Below are positions 11,125-22,440 of a stretch of DNA of 64,000 bases, one piece after another (positions within the stretch are counted from its first letter, which is position 1; every line of letters begins with the position of its first letter). The DNA comes from Panicum virgatum (lineage: Eukaryota; Streptophyta; Magnoliopsida; Poales; Poaceae), in the NCBI RefSeq assembly GCF_016808335.1, contig NC_053145.1, positions 30,639,120-30,703,119 of the forward strand, written 5' to 3'. The notes beneath the pieces are model-generated. The model was not told the origin of the DNA. It saw nothing but the letters and a program-made list of their open reading frames with translations, and did no database searches. A program made the translations under genes and the position numbers.

Positions 11125-11864
11125 CTTGCATCCCTAATTGCAACAGAACATAATATGGCTTTAGTCCCGATTTGTGATCCCAGCCCTTAATAATAGGAAA
11201 TTGAATCAGTACTATGTTATGAGAGAGTGGTCAATGGTACCCGGTTCTAAGAACCGGAAGTAAATGGAGTCTTGTTTATTTCACTCCCGTTGTTGACATA
11301 GAAATGCATTGTCACACGAGCACGCAATGAACGTATAGTTACATGAGCCGACTTGGTGGTGTTAGTATCTTACGATTTTTATTTGAAAAAGGTTCAACGT
11401 AGTTATTAAAATTTAACTTCGAATTTGGTATCTAGAGACCCATAATTGATATCTCTTCGAAGTGATAATTAGAGGTACCTCTCTATATATAGATGAAAAG
11501 CTACAGGTTTCACCTGACCATCTCCTTCTTGAAGACTCAACAGAGATGACACACGGTTTGGGCGCTGTGACGCTGGACCTAATTTAAAAGACAAAAGAAG
11601 AATTTGAAATAAAACGCTTGGCCGCCTGGGCAGAGATCCATTTTATTTCTCTGGGATGGGTCCACATGTTGTTAGACCGAGAGAGATAGGACAACAAAAA
11701 AGGGCACGCTTGTGGGTGTATGAGAGAGAGAACAGATATAAAGCACTAGATGGGAGAGGGAGAGGCAGTCAGAATGTCAGATAGAGATAGAGATGGAGGT
11801 GAGAGTGGGCCCAGCGTCCACGACCGTGGCTCCTGCCACGCGAAGCCAGGGAAGCCACCTCCTC
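11125..11864 (+). promoter_or_regulatory. upstream region of SWEET4 copy 1
   Basis: AT-rich distally, then GA-rich close to the gene (GAGAGAG and AGATAGAGATAGAGA runs at 11725-11800). Only the last 40 or so bases before the TATA box resemble the copy 2 promoter. The block conserved farther upstream of copy 2 is missing here and is instead found at 2697-3041. Confidence 0.5.
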
Positions 11865-11871
11865 TATATAA
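11865..11871 (+). promoter_or_regulatory. TATA box of SWEET4 copy 1
   Basis: TATATAA lies 172 bases before the start codon, in CCTCCTCTATATAAGCTGG. Copy 2 has the matching CCTCCTCTATTTAAGTTGG at the same relative place. This predicts a transcription start near 11900 and a 5' leader of about 140 bases. Confidence 0.7.
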
Positions 11872-12042
11872 GCTGGCCTCGTTCCCTCGCTCATCACTCA
11901 TTCACTCACCAAGAAGTTGAGCACCTAGAGCTTCAGCTCAGCTCATTCGTTTCTTCCGGCTTCCCATCCGGGCTTATCACTAGTGATCGCTAGCTAGCGA
12001 ACAATTCTCTGAAGTTGTCGAGCTGAGCACTAGCTAGCGGCC

Positions 12043-14058
12043 ATGATCTCCCCGGACACCATCCGCACGGCCATTGGCGTCATCGGTGAGTCGCCGCCAC
12101 CGCCGCCCGCTGGCTACGCCGTCGCTACCTCTGCACGAACGCATGTACGCAGAGGAGCAGCTGCAACATGCAGCAGAAGTGCTGTGGAGCCTGCCTGTGA
12201 TAGATGGCACTAGCTGGTCATGTGGGGTGTGGGGCTCTTTTCATGCTACTTCCTTGCTTCCTTCCGCACGCCCCCACCTTCCTCAGCTCGTTTATTTTTC
12301 ATCCATCCCTTTTCTCTTCGTTTGTGTTTTAGCAAAGCTTTACACATGTCCCCGTCGCATCACAAGCTTTTGATCCCTGCCAATTCAAGGCTTGTTCCCC
12401 CGGGTTTATTTCCTGGAGAGCTATGACCATTTTGTTTCTTATGCTTGTTCATAATTTGCTACGATCCAGTTGGTGATCTTCTGTATATTGATCTTTGGTT
12501 TCTCTTTCGTTCTGTCTATCTCGCAGGCAATGGGACTGCTCTGGTGCTCTTCCTCTCCCCAGTGTAAGAATCAATTCATTCATTTCTTGATACTTGATAA
12601 CAAAATAAATTTAAAAGTAGAAATGATAGTGCTATCCTGAATTATTATGGGTACAATATTTTTATGTATAGCTGATGAAAGTATTACAAATACTCGTATA
12701 TATACTACATATACGTACACATTAATACAAAACTATACGTGACACGTACAGTCCGACGTTCATCCGCATCTGGAAGAAGGGGTCGGTGGAGCAGTACTCG
12801 CCGGTGCCGTACGTGGCAACGCTCCTCAACTGCATGATGTGGGTGCTGTACGGCCTACCGCTTGTCCACCCCCACAGCATGCTCGTCATCACCATCAACG
12901 GCACCGGCATGGCCATCGAGCTCACCTACGTCACGCTCTTCCTTCTCTACTCCACGGGACCCGCTCGCCGCAAGGTCGTCCTCCTCCTCGCCGCCGAGGT
13001 CGCCTTCGTCTGCGCCGTCGCCGTTCTAGTGCTCAGCCTGGCGCACACGCACGAGCGCAGGTCCATGATCGTCGGCATCCTCTGCGTCCTCTTCGGCACC
13101 GGCATGTACGCGGCCCCGCTCTCCGTCATGGTATGTGCCACTGGTACTACTAGTATTGTAGGTGGCTGTCGGCATCAGGAGATTTTTTTTTTCTACTGAT
13201 TGCTACTGCAGTTGGAAGGGGAAGAATAAGCATAGGAAAGGCCCCATAGGAAAAGAAGGGCGGATTATTTTTGCTTTTATTCGATCCACTTTGTTGGGGG
13301 AATAAAATACATGTGCACACACCAGTGTTTGGTTCTGTCGGTTAATCAATTGTCTGCTCCTTTTTTTTTGGCTATTTTCTCCATTGGTTTTTCGTTTTGT
13401 TTTCTTGGGTTCTTTCGATCACTTTTGCTTTCATTCACTGGCACGGTTTCTGTGAAGACTTTTGACTTTTATTTATCTGTTGTTATATACTTTTTTCATT
13501 GATCCCTCATCCAATTACCATGCTAATGTTTGTTTTCCTGTGTGTGTTCACCTTCTGTATGGATCAGAAAATGGTGATCCAGACGAAGAGCGTGGAGTAC
13601 ATGCCCCTATTCCTGTCCCTAGCTTCTCTGGTGAACGGCATCTGCTGGACTGCCTACGCCCTCATCAAATTCGACCTCTACATCACAGTAAGCTACTGAT
13701 CATTTCACTATGTGTTCTACGCCCAACATCAGTTTGTGCTCTCAGCAATCACTCAACTTGAATTAACACACAATTACTTAGGGTCAGCTGAACATACTAG
13801 CGATTAGATAGGGACATTGACGTCTGAATTCCCTGCGTACTGAATTAGCTCTTAATAATCATCTGCTTCGTGCAGATCCCCAACGGGCTGGGCGTTCTGT
13901 TCGCGGTGGCGCAGGTGGTCCTCTACGCCATCTACTACAAGTCCACCCAGGAGATCATCGAGGCGCGCAGGCGCAAGGCAAACCAGGTCGCCATGACCGA
14001 GGTCGTCGTCGACGACGGCAAGACCAACAACAGCCACGCCGGCGCCGGCCTCTACTGA
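12043..14058 (+). CDS. SWEET4: SWEET4-type sugar transporter, copy 1
   Basis: Five coding exons (12043-12085, 12527-12563, 12752-13130, 13568-13687, 13876-14058) have GT-AG introns and join in frame to a 253-residue protein, the usual SWEET length. It matches the grass SWEET4 family (clade II), known as plasma-membrane hexose facilitators that feed the filling seed. Two MtN3/saliva three-helix repeats lie at about residues 9-97 and 132-217. Visible family marks are prolines in LFLSPVPTF, APLSVM and EYMPLF, and the substrate-pocket asparagines N76 (TINGTG) and N196 (IPNGLG). The charged tail from about residue 218 is cytosolic. Exon 3 (379 nt) appears to fuse two exons found separately in many SWEET genes. 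The start is the first ATG after the leader and matches copy 2. The gene looks intact. Its promoter proximal part and 3' flank have been reshaped by insertions and a duplication. Confidence 0.95.
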
Positions 14059-14217
14059 CGAAGTCATCGATGATATATACCAAGATTAAGGAAGCGCTCG
14101 GCACAATATAATCAAGTATCAAGTCGCCGCTGGATGCCTGTATTGTGTGATTGTGTTCTTCCCACAAGAGATGGAGGCCACATCATGTTGTTTCCTAACT
14201 GCTTGCGCAGCGCTGGA
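14059..14217 (+). other. 3' untranslated region of SWEET4 copy 1
   Basis: Aligns with the region after the copy 2 stop (shared GTATTGTGTGATTGTGTTCT and CCACAAG-GATG blocks), so it is most likely transcribed 3' UTR. No certain polyadenylation signal was chosen. Confidence 0.55.
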
Positions 14218-15003
14218 CGGAGTCACCGGGCCTCTTATTAGGTGGGAGTGATGGGACGACTGAGGTGGGGGATTTTAGCTAATTCCATGCACAAAGCATG
14301 CTCATGAATCACGACCTGTGATAGGGGCTGAATTATTTGTTCGGTCATCCGAAGACCTTTGCGCGTCACGTTTCACTTGCTTTCATCTCGTAATCTTCCA
14401 TCTTCACTAACAAAGCTGAATCCTCATGACATTTCGTTCCTTACATTGATCTCGTGAGAGGCATCCAGCATAAGGTTGTCACCCATCATATTAGCTGAGC
14501 ACCTTGGCCAGCGAAGTTACTGAAGTTGGACCTGCTCTCAAGGAAGAAGCTTCACTCGCGCGGAGTCACCGGGCCTCTTATTAGGTGGGAGTGATGGGAC
14601 GACTGAGGTGGGGGATTTTAGCTAATTCCACCTTGCCGATAGGGTTTAGCTTAATCTCGATGTGTAGCGGCACTTATTAATGGTCTCTTGTCTCAAATTT
14701 GTATTGATCACGAAAATCTGTCGTCACACATGCACAAAAGCATGCTCATGAATCACGACCTGTGATAGGGCTGAATTATTTGTTCGGTCATCCGAAGACC
14801 TTTGCGCGTCACGCTTCACTTGCTTTCATCTCGTAATCTTCCATCTTCACTAACAAAGCTGAATCCTCATGACATTTCGTTCCTTACATTGATCTCGTGA
14901 GAGGCATCCAGCATAAGGTTGTCACCCATCATATTAGCTGAGCACCTTGGCCAGCGAAGTTACTGAAGTTGGACCTGCTCTCAAGGAAGAAGCTTCACTC
15001 GCG
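14218..15003. repeat. tandem duplication in the SWEET4 copy 1 3' flank
   Basis: Two near-identical units lie head to tail, 14218-14560 (343 bp) and 14561-15003 (443 bp). Both start CGGAGTCACCGGGCC and end AAGCTTCACTCGCG. The second unit has about 101 bp (about 14629-14730) that the first lacks. The copy 2 3' flank carries sequence like that extra block (TATTAATGGTCTCTT, TGTATATTGATC), so the longer unit is ancestral and the first unit lost it, with a CA microhomology at the break. Confidence 0.85.
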
Positions 15004-15366
15004 ACAATTGTTAGCGAAGCAACACCAACAATAGTTTTAATAGTTTGGATTTTGCTTTGAGCTTATTTGGGCTGGGTGCTCATTGGCCATACTGTTAACG
15101 AATTTATTTGATTTGGGCTCGAGCTGCCTAGCAATTTGGTACGGTGTTGGATAGGATTGTAACTATTCGATCTCTAACTGAGTTGTAACTGTGGGCTATA
15201 TCCGGATTTGTTCACATGGGCTCAAGTAGCGAGCAGTCAAGGTGACCGTCAAAAGAATCCCAGCTGCCACCTCCACCTGTACCTCGCTGCTGCTTCCCGG
15301 CCGTCCCCTCCACCTCCTCCTCATCCCGATCAAAAGAAGCAGCTGCCACCACTGGTCGTCCTTGAG
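15004..15366. other. intergenic before the Copia insertion
   Basis: No gene or recognised repeat seen. The insertion site GAGCT of the Copia element ends this stretch. Confidence 0.4.
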
Positions 15367-15371
15367 GAGCT

Positions 15372-15882
15372 TGATAGATCTTTAGGATCGATACAATGCA
15401 CAACCAAGTGGGATTTTCATCTTTCCTTTGTTCTGAGTACAATAGGTCCTAGATCTATAAATAAATAGACAGAGAGAGGGAATAGAGGACCTTTGCCGCT
15501 CGAGCCGGCCATCTCTGTTTCGTTGATGCAGATCTGCTCTAGGGCGGCGACGAGCGGTGCAGTGGCGTCGAGGGTGTGGCGGCGTAGTCGAGGATGGTGG
15601 CACCGGTGTCGTGTCACCAGAGACGACGATGGCGGCGGCGGTGAAGCTTCCCGCCGCTCCAGCGTACCCTCAAGATCGGCTTAGGGTTTCTGTAGGTGGG
15701 GAACTGGCGGCTGCGACGAACCTAGTGCCTAGCGCTCCGGCCCCCACCCCTATTTATTATTGCGCTGGGCGACAGAGGTCCACTAACCAGTGAAGGGTTG
15801 GGTGCCCCCAATCAGGGTGCGTGGGGAGGTCCGAGTCGGGCTCTGCCGTTGGGCTAAGTTCGATCCGAGATCAATCCTAACA
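15372..15882 (-). repeat. 3' LTR of the Copia element
   Basis: 511 bp, TGATAG at the plus-strand left end and CCTAACA at the right, highly similar to 24842-25382. The partner is about 30 bp longer and carries small insertions (for example a repeated AGTGCCT unit near 25208-25225). These differences show that the insertion is not recent. Confidence 0.9.
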
Positions 15883-16079
15883 TCCCCCCTTGATCTCACT
15901 TTATACTTTTAACTTTGCATTTTGTCATTAACACTTTTAACTTTACTCGTTCCATCACAGATTTGCGCATATAGCATGTCTCATCGTCACAGTCAATTGC
16001 CGATAGATTCAACAGCTACCATACACTTCACTATATTGAAACAAATTCTTTAGCTTTTGGGTCCTATATGGTCCAAGAA

Positions 16080-17167
16080 TCACAGGCTTTCCCTTAAACC
16101 CATGCCGGCTACGTGTTCACTGAACATGATAGGTGGTAAGCCTTTTATGAGCGGATATGCAAGAATTTTCTTTGTGCTTATATGCTCAAGACTAATGGAG
16201 TGATCCTGGATTTTCTCTTTCACAACATAAAATTTTATGTCAATGTGTTTGGCAGCACCACTTGACGTATTGTTGTGAGCATAGAACACTACTGGTTCAT
16301 TGTCGCAGTACATTCTGAGTGGTCTTTTAGTGTTGTCTACCACTCTTAAACCAGGTATGAATTTCTTTAACCATTCAACCTGCCCCGAGGCCTCATAATA
16401 TGCAATAAATTCTGCATACATCATTGATGATGGAGTGACACTTTGCTTGGAGCTTTTGCACGATATAGCTCCCCCTGCGAGAATAAAAACATAACCGGAC
16501 GTTGACTTCCGATCATCTATGTCTCCCGCAAAATCTGCATCTGAATACCCTTCTATCTCTAGGGTGTCAGATCTTCTATACGTTAACATGAGTCCTTTTG
16601 TGCCTTGCACATAGCGCAAAACTTTCTTTACCATTATCCAGTGTGCCTATCCTAGATTACCCTAATATCTGCTAAGTATCCCGGTAACAAATGCCAAGTC
16701 AGGGCGTGTGCACACTTGAGCATACAGTAGGCTTCCGACAACTGAAGCATATGGAACCGCTTTCATTTGATCGATCTCATATTGGTTCCTGGGACATTGA
16801 AATTTCCCAAATCTATCGCCCTTGACTATAGGAGCAGGTGAAAGCTTACAGGCATGCATACTGTATTTCTTTAGAACTTTTTCCATGTAAGCCTTCTGTG
16901 ATAATCCTAATACCCTCTTTCTTCTATCTCGGTGAATTTCAATTCCCAAAATGAATGAAACTTCGCCAAGATCTTTCATATCAAAATTTGAGGACAGAAT
17001 TTTTTTTGTCTCCAGCAGCAGACCGACATCACTACTCGCGAGTAAAATGTCATCCACATACAGGATAAGGAAAATAAATTTCCCACTTTAAACTTTGCAT
17101 AAATACAATTATCCTCATCAATCTCTTTAAAGAAATTTTTTCTTATGGTTTCATCAAACTTTAAATA
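16080..17167 (-). pseudogene. Copia pol, distal part: RT C-terminus and RNase H
   Basis: Minus-strand frames give the catalytic MDDILLASSDVG (about 17057), the LSQKAYMEKVLKKY region, then RNase H (GYVFILAGGAISCKSSKQSV and the C-terminal HISTKKILAYPLIKGL). The parts lie in at least three frames (16080-16634, 16662-17057 and 16976-17167), so the gene is broken. The RT continues across the nested insertion at 20117. Joining the sides after removing one CCACT target copy restores an RT stretch with the conserved WY-KFDE positions. Confidence 0.85.
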
Positions 17168-17172
17168 CCACT

Positions 17173-17731
17173 TGTTGACGCCTTTTATGGGCCAACACAC
17201 GAACACGCTAGATCGCGCGGTGCGAGGAGGGGCTCCTTGCAGCGCCTCCTACGTGGAGCGGTCAGACTGGTCAGAGGGACCGGTCCGATCGGTCGCCGTG
17301 CAGAACGGCGACGATCCAACGAACGCTCGCCCGGGAGGGACCCCATCAGGGCAAGCGCGCGTAGGGTTGCCCTAGACTCGGCGGGCCAGCTAGGGCATCC
17401 TCAAACGCCATGGAGACGAGAGAAGAGCAGCATGTCGAGGTTGGAAAAGTAGGGGTAAAGAGAATAAGGTAAAAGGATATGCTTTTGATAGATTCGATTG
17501 GGTTGGATCCTCAAACGGCCGTGACCCTTTATATTCATAGGGTGGGGAAGACTTACCCCGCAAGAAATCCTGATTACATATCTAAATCTATTAAGAACTC
17601 TAATTACAGTTGGATTCCTCCTAGACCGGTCAGACCGGTCGGACCCACCGGTCAGATCGGTCGGGCTCCCGCCGGATCAGCTACAGCACCAGACCGGTCA
17701 GACCGGTTGATGCCAATTTTGGCTGTCAACA
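17173..17731 (-). repeat. 3' LTR of the nested non-autonomous element
   Basis: 559 bp, similar to 19572-20111. Contains several GACCGGTC palindromes (17618-17710) and a minus-strand TATA box (ATATAAAGG, about 17530). It is about 20 bp longer than its partner, chiefly because of an extra palindrome stretch. Confidence 0.9.
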
Positions 17732-18123
17732 TATGCCCCTCTGTTTTTTGGTAAAGTTTGCTTGCCAAAAAATATTCTTCTGAACCAAAATTGTCTAAGG
17801 GCGACGATTAGCAATATATCGGCCATATATTATCTTTAAACATGCTAAAATAGACGAAATAAGAGGACTAGCAAATGTAACAAGTTCTAACTTAAGATCA
17901 GCAAACTATTTCGGCTTTATATTCCTTAGCATGTTCAATAACAAAAATCTTGAGACGGCCAATGCGGCCGATTATACAAATCATAGCTCCTTGGTAAAGC
18001 ATAAAACCAATCATCATAATATGGCAGCCAAGGATTATAACCAAACCATGGATTAAACACACCTGAATATGCAGTCCATGGTACGGGCATCGACGGGATG
18101 AATGATGAAGACCAATACGATGA

Positions 18124-19535
18124 TCATTGATGCTTTCTTGATCTTGGTGATGAAGAATTCCTTCTTCGTTTTCCTTCCAATTGATTGCTTTGATTTTGTT
18201 CAGACATCTTCTTGTATTTATCCAGAAGCTCCTCAAAGATCGGCTTGGTACTATTTTTTGCACCACCAGATTTTCTAGGTTCAGACCGGTCTGACGAACT
18301 GGTTAGACCGGTCCTGTTAGAACTGATATTGTTGCTCTTATCTTGCCCCCCGGCCGAACTTGAACATTGTTCGACTATATTGTTTGAATCATGATTATCA
18401 TTGGGGACAATTTTACTAATTGAGCTATCCGATTGCTCTTCAACAACTGGCTTTTCCTTATCTAGTGTCAAATCTGAATTTTTATCCAATCATCCATCCT
18501 TTTTGACACGATAGACTTGCTTGATTACCTTGTGTTTCTTTTTCTGCACAGGCCAATTTTTAGGATCAAAACGGCTATTATTTGTAGGTGATGACTTACT
18601 AATTGCCGGCTCCCTATAGGTAATATAATTTGGGCACAAATATATAGGAAGAAACAGCATATATGAAAATGAAACCATGTTGCACAAGAATAAGGCAAAC
18701 TGAAATCAGCACCCCATGGCATATTCATAGGAGATCCATATGACGGAAACGGCATTGACGTAGGAAAATTATTCCATTGCCGATTTTTATCACTGAACTG
18801 GCATTTTGGAGATGATCTTGGTTGTTTGGATTTATTAGGCCAATTAGCATCTTTTGCATCTCTTTGTTTTTGAGGTTTAGCCGGAAACTCTCCAATGGGT
18901 TTCGGCTTTGCCTTTTGATGCTTGCTATGACCTTTAGCTTGAACGGTTTTCCAAACACCGATCCCAGGTTTCTTTGGCTTAACCATCTTAGGTTTTGATT
19001 TATTTTGCAAAACCTTAGATGAGCCAGTTAGACTAGTCTTAAGACCAATCAGACCGGTTGCAGTGCAACCAGCTTCTTTGCCTTTGTTTTGTTGCCCCCC
19101 GAGCGTTGAACTACTAGATTTAGTTTCTGTGTTCTTGCCAGGGGATTTTGGTTCAATAATTTTGGCTTGGGACAGCCGAATTGTATCTTGACAAGCAACA
19201 TCACAATTTGGCAAATCTTTGCAAGGATTATTAGTCGGTTTTTCAATAACCAACTCTTGAATAACAGGAACTAGAATTGAACTAGCTTCTTGATCAATCA
19301 AATGCTAGACAAGATCAGATAGAGCATCGAATAAAGTATCTGAAGATTGTACCTCTTTTAATAGATCAATCGTGGATGGTGGCTTCCACTCTTTTATTTT
19401 GATGATGCCTTGCTTTGTTTTACGATAACAGGATAGAAGCAACATTTCATCCTCCTGATTGCATTCTCGCAGATACTCCTGAAGTAGTTCCTCATGTGAC
19501 GATATATTGCTAGGGTTTGAAAAATCGGTCATGAT
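18124..19535 (-). pseudogene. gag-like reading frame of the nested element
   Basis: Translation on the minus strand starts near 19532 (MTDFSNPSNISSHEELLQEY) and passes through LLLSCYRKTKQGIIK, which resembles the gag N-terminal region LLACFGKTRQGMFKK of the Gypsy element at 55147. It continues as a Lys/Pro/Gln/Ser-rich, low-complexity chain in frames 18525-19301 and 18124-18489, separated by stops near 19302 and at 18487. No zinc knuckle, protease or polymerase motif is present. The product, if ever made, was probably a nucleic-acid-binding gag-like protein. Confidence 0.6.
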
Positions 19536-19571
19536 AACCTGATTCTCATCCCCAGCGGAGACGCCAATTTG

Positions 19572-20111
19572 TGTTGACACCTTTTTCGGGCCAACACACG
19601 AACGCGCTAGATCGCGCGGCGCGAGGAGGGGCTCCTTGCAGTGCCTCCAGCGTGGAGCGGTCAGACCGGTCTGGTGCAGAACGGCGACGATCCGACGAAC
19701 ACTTACCCGGGAGGGACCCCGTCGGGGCAAGCGCGCGTAGGGTTGCCCTAGACTCGGTAGGCCAGCTAGGGCGTCCTCAAATGCCATGGAGACGAGAGAA
19801 GAACAGCATGTCGAGGTTGGAAAAGTAGGGGTAAAGAGAATAAGGTAAAAGGATGTATTTTTGATAGATTCGATTGGGTTGGATCCTAAATCGGCCGTGA
19901 CCCTTTATATTTATAGGGTGGGGAAGACTTACCCCGCAAGAAATCCTGATTATAGATTGAAATCTATTAAGAACTCTAATTACATTCGGATTCCTCCTAG
20001 ATTGGTCGGACCCACCGATCAGACCGGTCGGGCTCCTGCCGGATCAGCTACAGCACCAGACCGGTCAGACCGCTTGGTCAGGTCGGTTGATGCCAATTTT
20101 GGCTGCCAACA
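19572..20111 (-). repeat. 5' LTR of the nested non-autonomous element
   Basis: 540 bp. The primer-site region lies just inside it at about 19551-19570 (minus-strand GGCGTCTCCGCTGGGGA). Confidence 0.9.
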
Positions 20112-20116
20112 CCACT

Positions 20117-22440
20117 GCCTACAGGCTTGATTTAATCCATAAATAGATTTTTAGGTGGCATCCCATGTGTTCTTTTCCTTCCACGACAAAATCTTTCGGT
20201 TGTGCCATGTAAACATTTTCATTCAGATCCCCATAAAGGAATGCCGTCTTTACATCCATTTGATGCAACTGTAAATCATAATGTGCCACCAGTGCCATTA
20301 TAATTATGAAGGAATCTTTAGATGAAACCAGAGATAAGGTTTCATTGTTATATATTCCTTCTCTTTGTGTAAAGCCTTTTGCCACGAGTCGAACTTTAAA
20401 CCTTTCTACATTCCCTCTAGAGTCATGTTTGATCTTGTAGAGCCATTTGCAGCCTAATATTTTGGCTCCCTTAGTAATCGTTGGAACTCATCGATTTCAT
20501 CTCATCTTTCATGATCTCAAGCCATTCTGATGAGTGAACACTTCTCATGACTTCTTCATATGAAGTGGGATCACCCTCCATATGAGATGCTTTTGTATTA
20601 TAAAATTTATAGTCATTAGAAATAATTGCCTTCTGATTCTTTGAGACCTTCTAGCGGCCTCGGCTTCTAGTACATTTTGTACCTCAACCTGTGGCACATT
20701 ATCCTCTTGGGGCTGTTGTGGCTTCCCCTCATCTTTGGAAATTGGTTCTATCAGATCCTGAAGGATATGTTCCTCATTATCATTTGTTGCCATAGCTGGA
20801 GAACTCACAATATGTGTTGGCACCACAATATCATGTATTGTCGGTGCAGTAGCAACAGGTAGTGAGAAAAACGGCTCCTGAATCGTGGAGTGGGCACATG
20901 CACCTGCTTCTCCTCAAGATCAATTTCTCGAGCTAGCATGATCCCCCTTACCATTTCTTCCTCTAGAAAGACAGCGTGTCTCGTTTCTACAAACATTGTG
21001 TGTCTATCTGGATAGTAGAAATAAAAATCTTTTGACTTTTCAGGATATCCAATGAAATGGCAGCTTACTGTCTTGGGATCCAATTCCCAATATTTGGGTT
21101 AATTACTTTAGCCTCAGCCGGGTTCCCCAACACCCATAGGTGGTTTATTAAGGGTACTTTTTCCTGTCCACGGCTCGTAGGGTGTTCTGGGCACCGACTT
21201 ACTTGGCACTCTGTTGAGAATATGGATGGCAGTTTTTAACGCCTCCATCCACAAACTCAATAGCAAGGTGGAGTAACTCATCATACTACGCACCATATCT
21301 ATCAGTGTACGGTTACGCCTTTCAACTACTCCATTCTGCTGAGGTTCGCCCGGTGTTGAATACTGGGCGACTATTCTATTTTCCCGTAGAAACCTTGCAA
21401 AAGGTCCAGGAACTTGTCCATATGGGGTATGCCGACTGTAGTACTCCCCCCACCCCGATCGGATCTTACTATTTTAATTCTTTTATCATGCTAATTTTCG
21501 ACTTCAGCTTTGAATATTTTAAATTTCTCCAGTGCCTCTGATCTTTCTTTAATTGGATAAATATAGCAAAAATGTGAGTAATCATTTATGAATGTTATGA
21601 ACGAGTCACAACCATCCACACTTTGCACAGGAAATGGACCACAAATATCTGTGTGGGTTATCTCTAAAATTCCTGCGCTTCGTTTGTCACTCTTTTTAAT
21701 TTGCTTTACAAACTTTCCTTTAATCCATTCTATGCATTGTTCAAGATTAGAGAACTATAGCGGAGGAAGAGAATTTCATTCTTAACTAATCTTTCAATTC
21801 TCCCCCTCGAAATATGGCTTAAACGACAGTGCCATAATTTTGACGATTCAACTTGAGTTCTCTTTCTTTTCCTGTTCGCATTCACTAACAAGGACGCGAT
21901 CACATTTACATTCGCACCACACACAGAAGGTACTTTATCACGTAGTGACAATAAGTAAAGATCATTGTGTAGGATACCATCTCCAACACAAACATTATTA
22001 AACAATATCTCACAATTGCCATTTCAAAATGGCAACCATAACCACCCGTGTCCATACGTGATACACTAATCAAGTTTCTATAAAGCGAAGGAACAAATAA
22101 AACATCTCTCAGTACAAGCATGAAGCCATTAACTAGCTCGAGGGAGACATCGCCAACAGCTTCAACATCTGCTTGAACTCCATTTGCAACTTTAATGTGT
22201 CTTTCGCTTCTTTGCATAGTCTTTGTCGAATGGAATCCCTGTAAAGAATTAGCAATATGAACAGTTGCACCAGAGTCAATCCACCAAGTGGATTTGGAAT
22301 ACTGTATATACAAGGATTCATTTACAAATGAAATAATGTTCTCACCTTTCATATCCATGAGTGACTTTAAGAAAATGGGACAATCTTCCTTGTAGTGCCC
22401 CTTCCGATGACAGTGAAAGCATACATCTTTTTCCACTGAA
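20117..22440 (-). pseudogene. Copia pol, proximal part: protease, integrase and RT start
   Basis: On the minus strand, a CCHC zinc knuckle (CFHCHRKGHYKEDC, about 22425) ends gag. The protease follows with WWIDSGATVHIANS, then the pre-integrase region (LWHCRLSHISRGRIERL), integrase pieces with an LLLSLWMEALKTAIHILNRVPSK stretch (about 21230-21290), and the RT start with MAKGFTQREG and MDVKTAFLYGDL (about 20240-20385). Frames change many times between 20385 and 22005. The domain order is normal for Copia. Confidence 0.85.

Larger units (their letters stand above)
17173..20111 (-). mobile_element. non-autonomous Gypsy-like LTR element nested in Copia RT
   Basis: Two LTRs (minus-strand 5' LTR 19572-20111, 3' LTR 17173-17731) flank 1.84 kb. 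The target duplication CCACT is perfect (17168-17172 and 20112-20116). The LTRs start TGTTG-CAGCCAAAATTGGC on the minus strand, as does the LTR of the Gypsy element at 55147. The primer-site region shares CTCCGCTGGGGA with that element. Inside is only a gag-like reading frame, with no protease, RT or integrase, so it must have relied on enzymes from another element. It is younger than the Copia element it interrupts. Confidence 0.9.

Noticed and set aside
14218..15003. LTRs of a small retrotransposon
   Set aside because: The two units are directly adjacent, lack TG..CA ends and match the SWEET4 3' flank, so this is a segmental tandem duplication.
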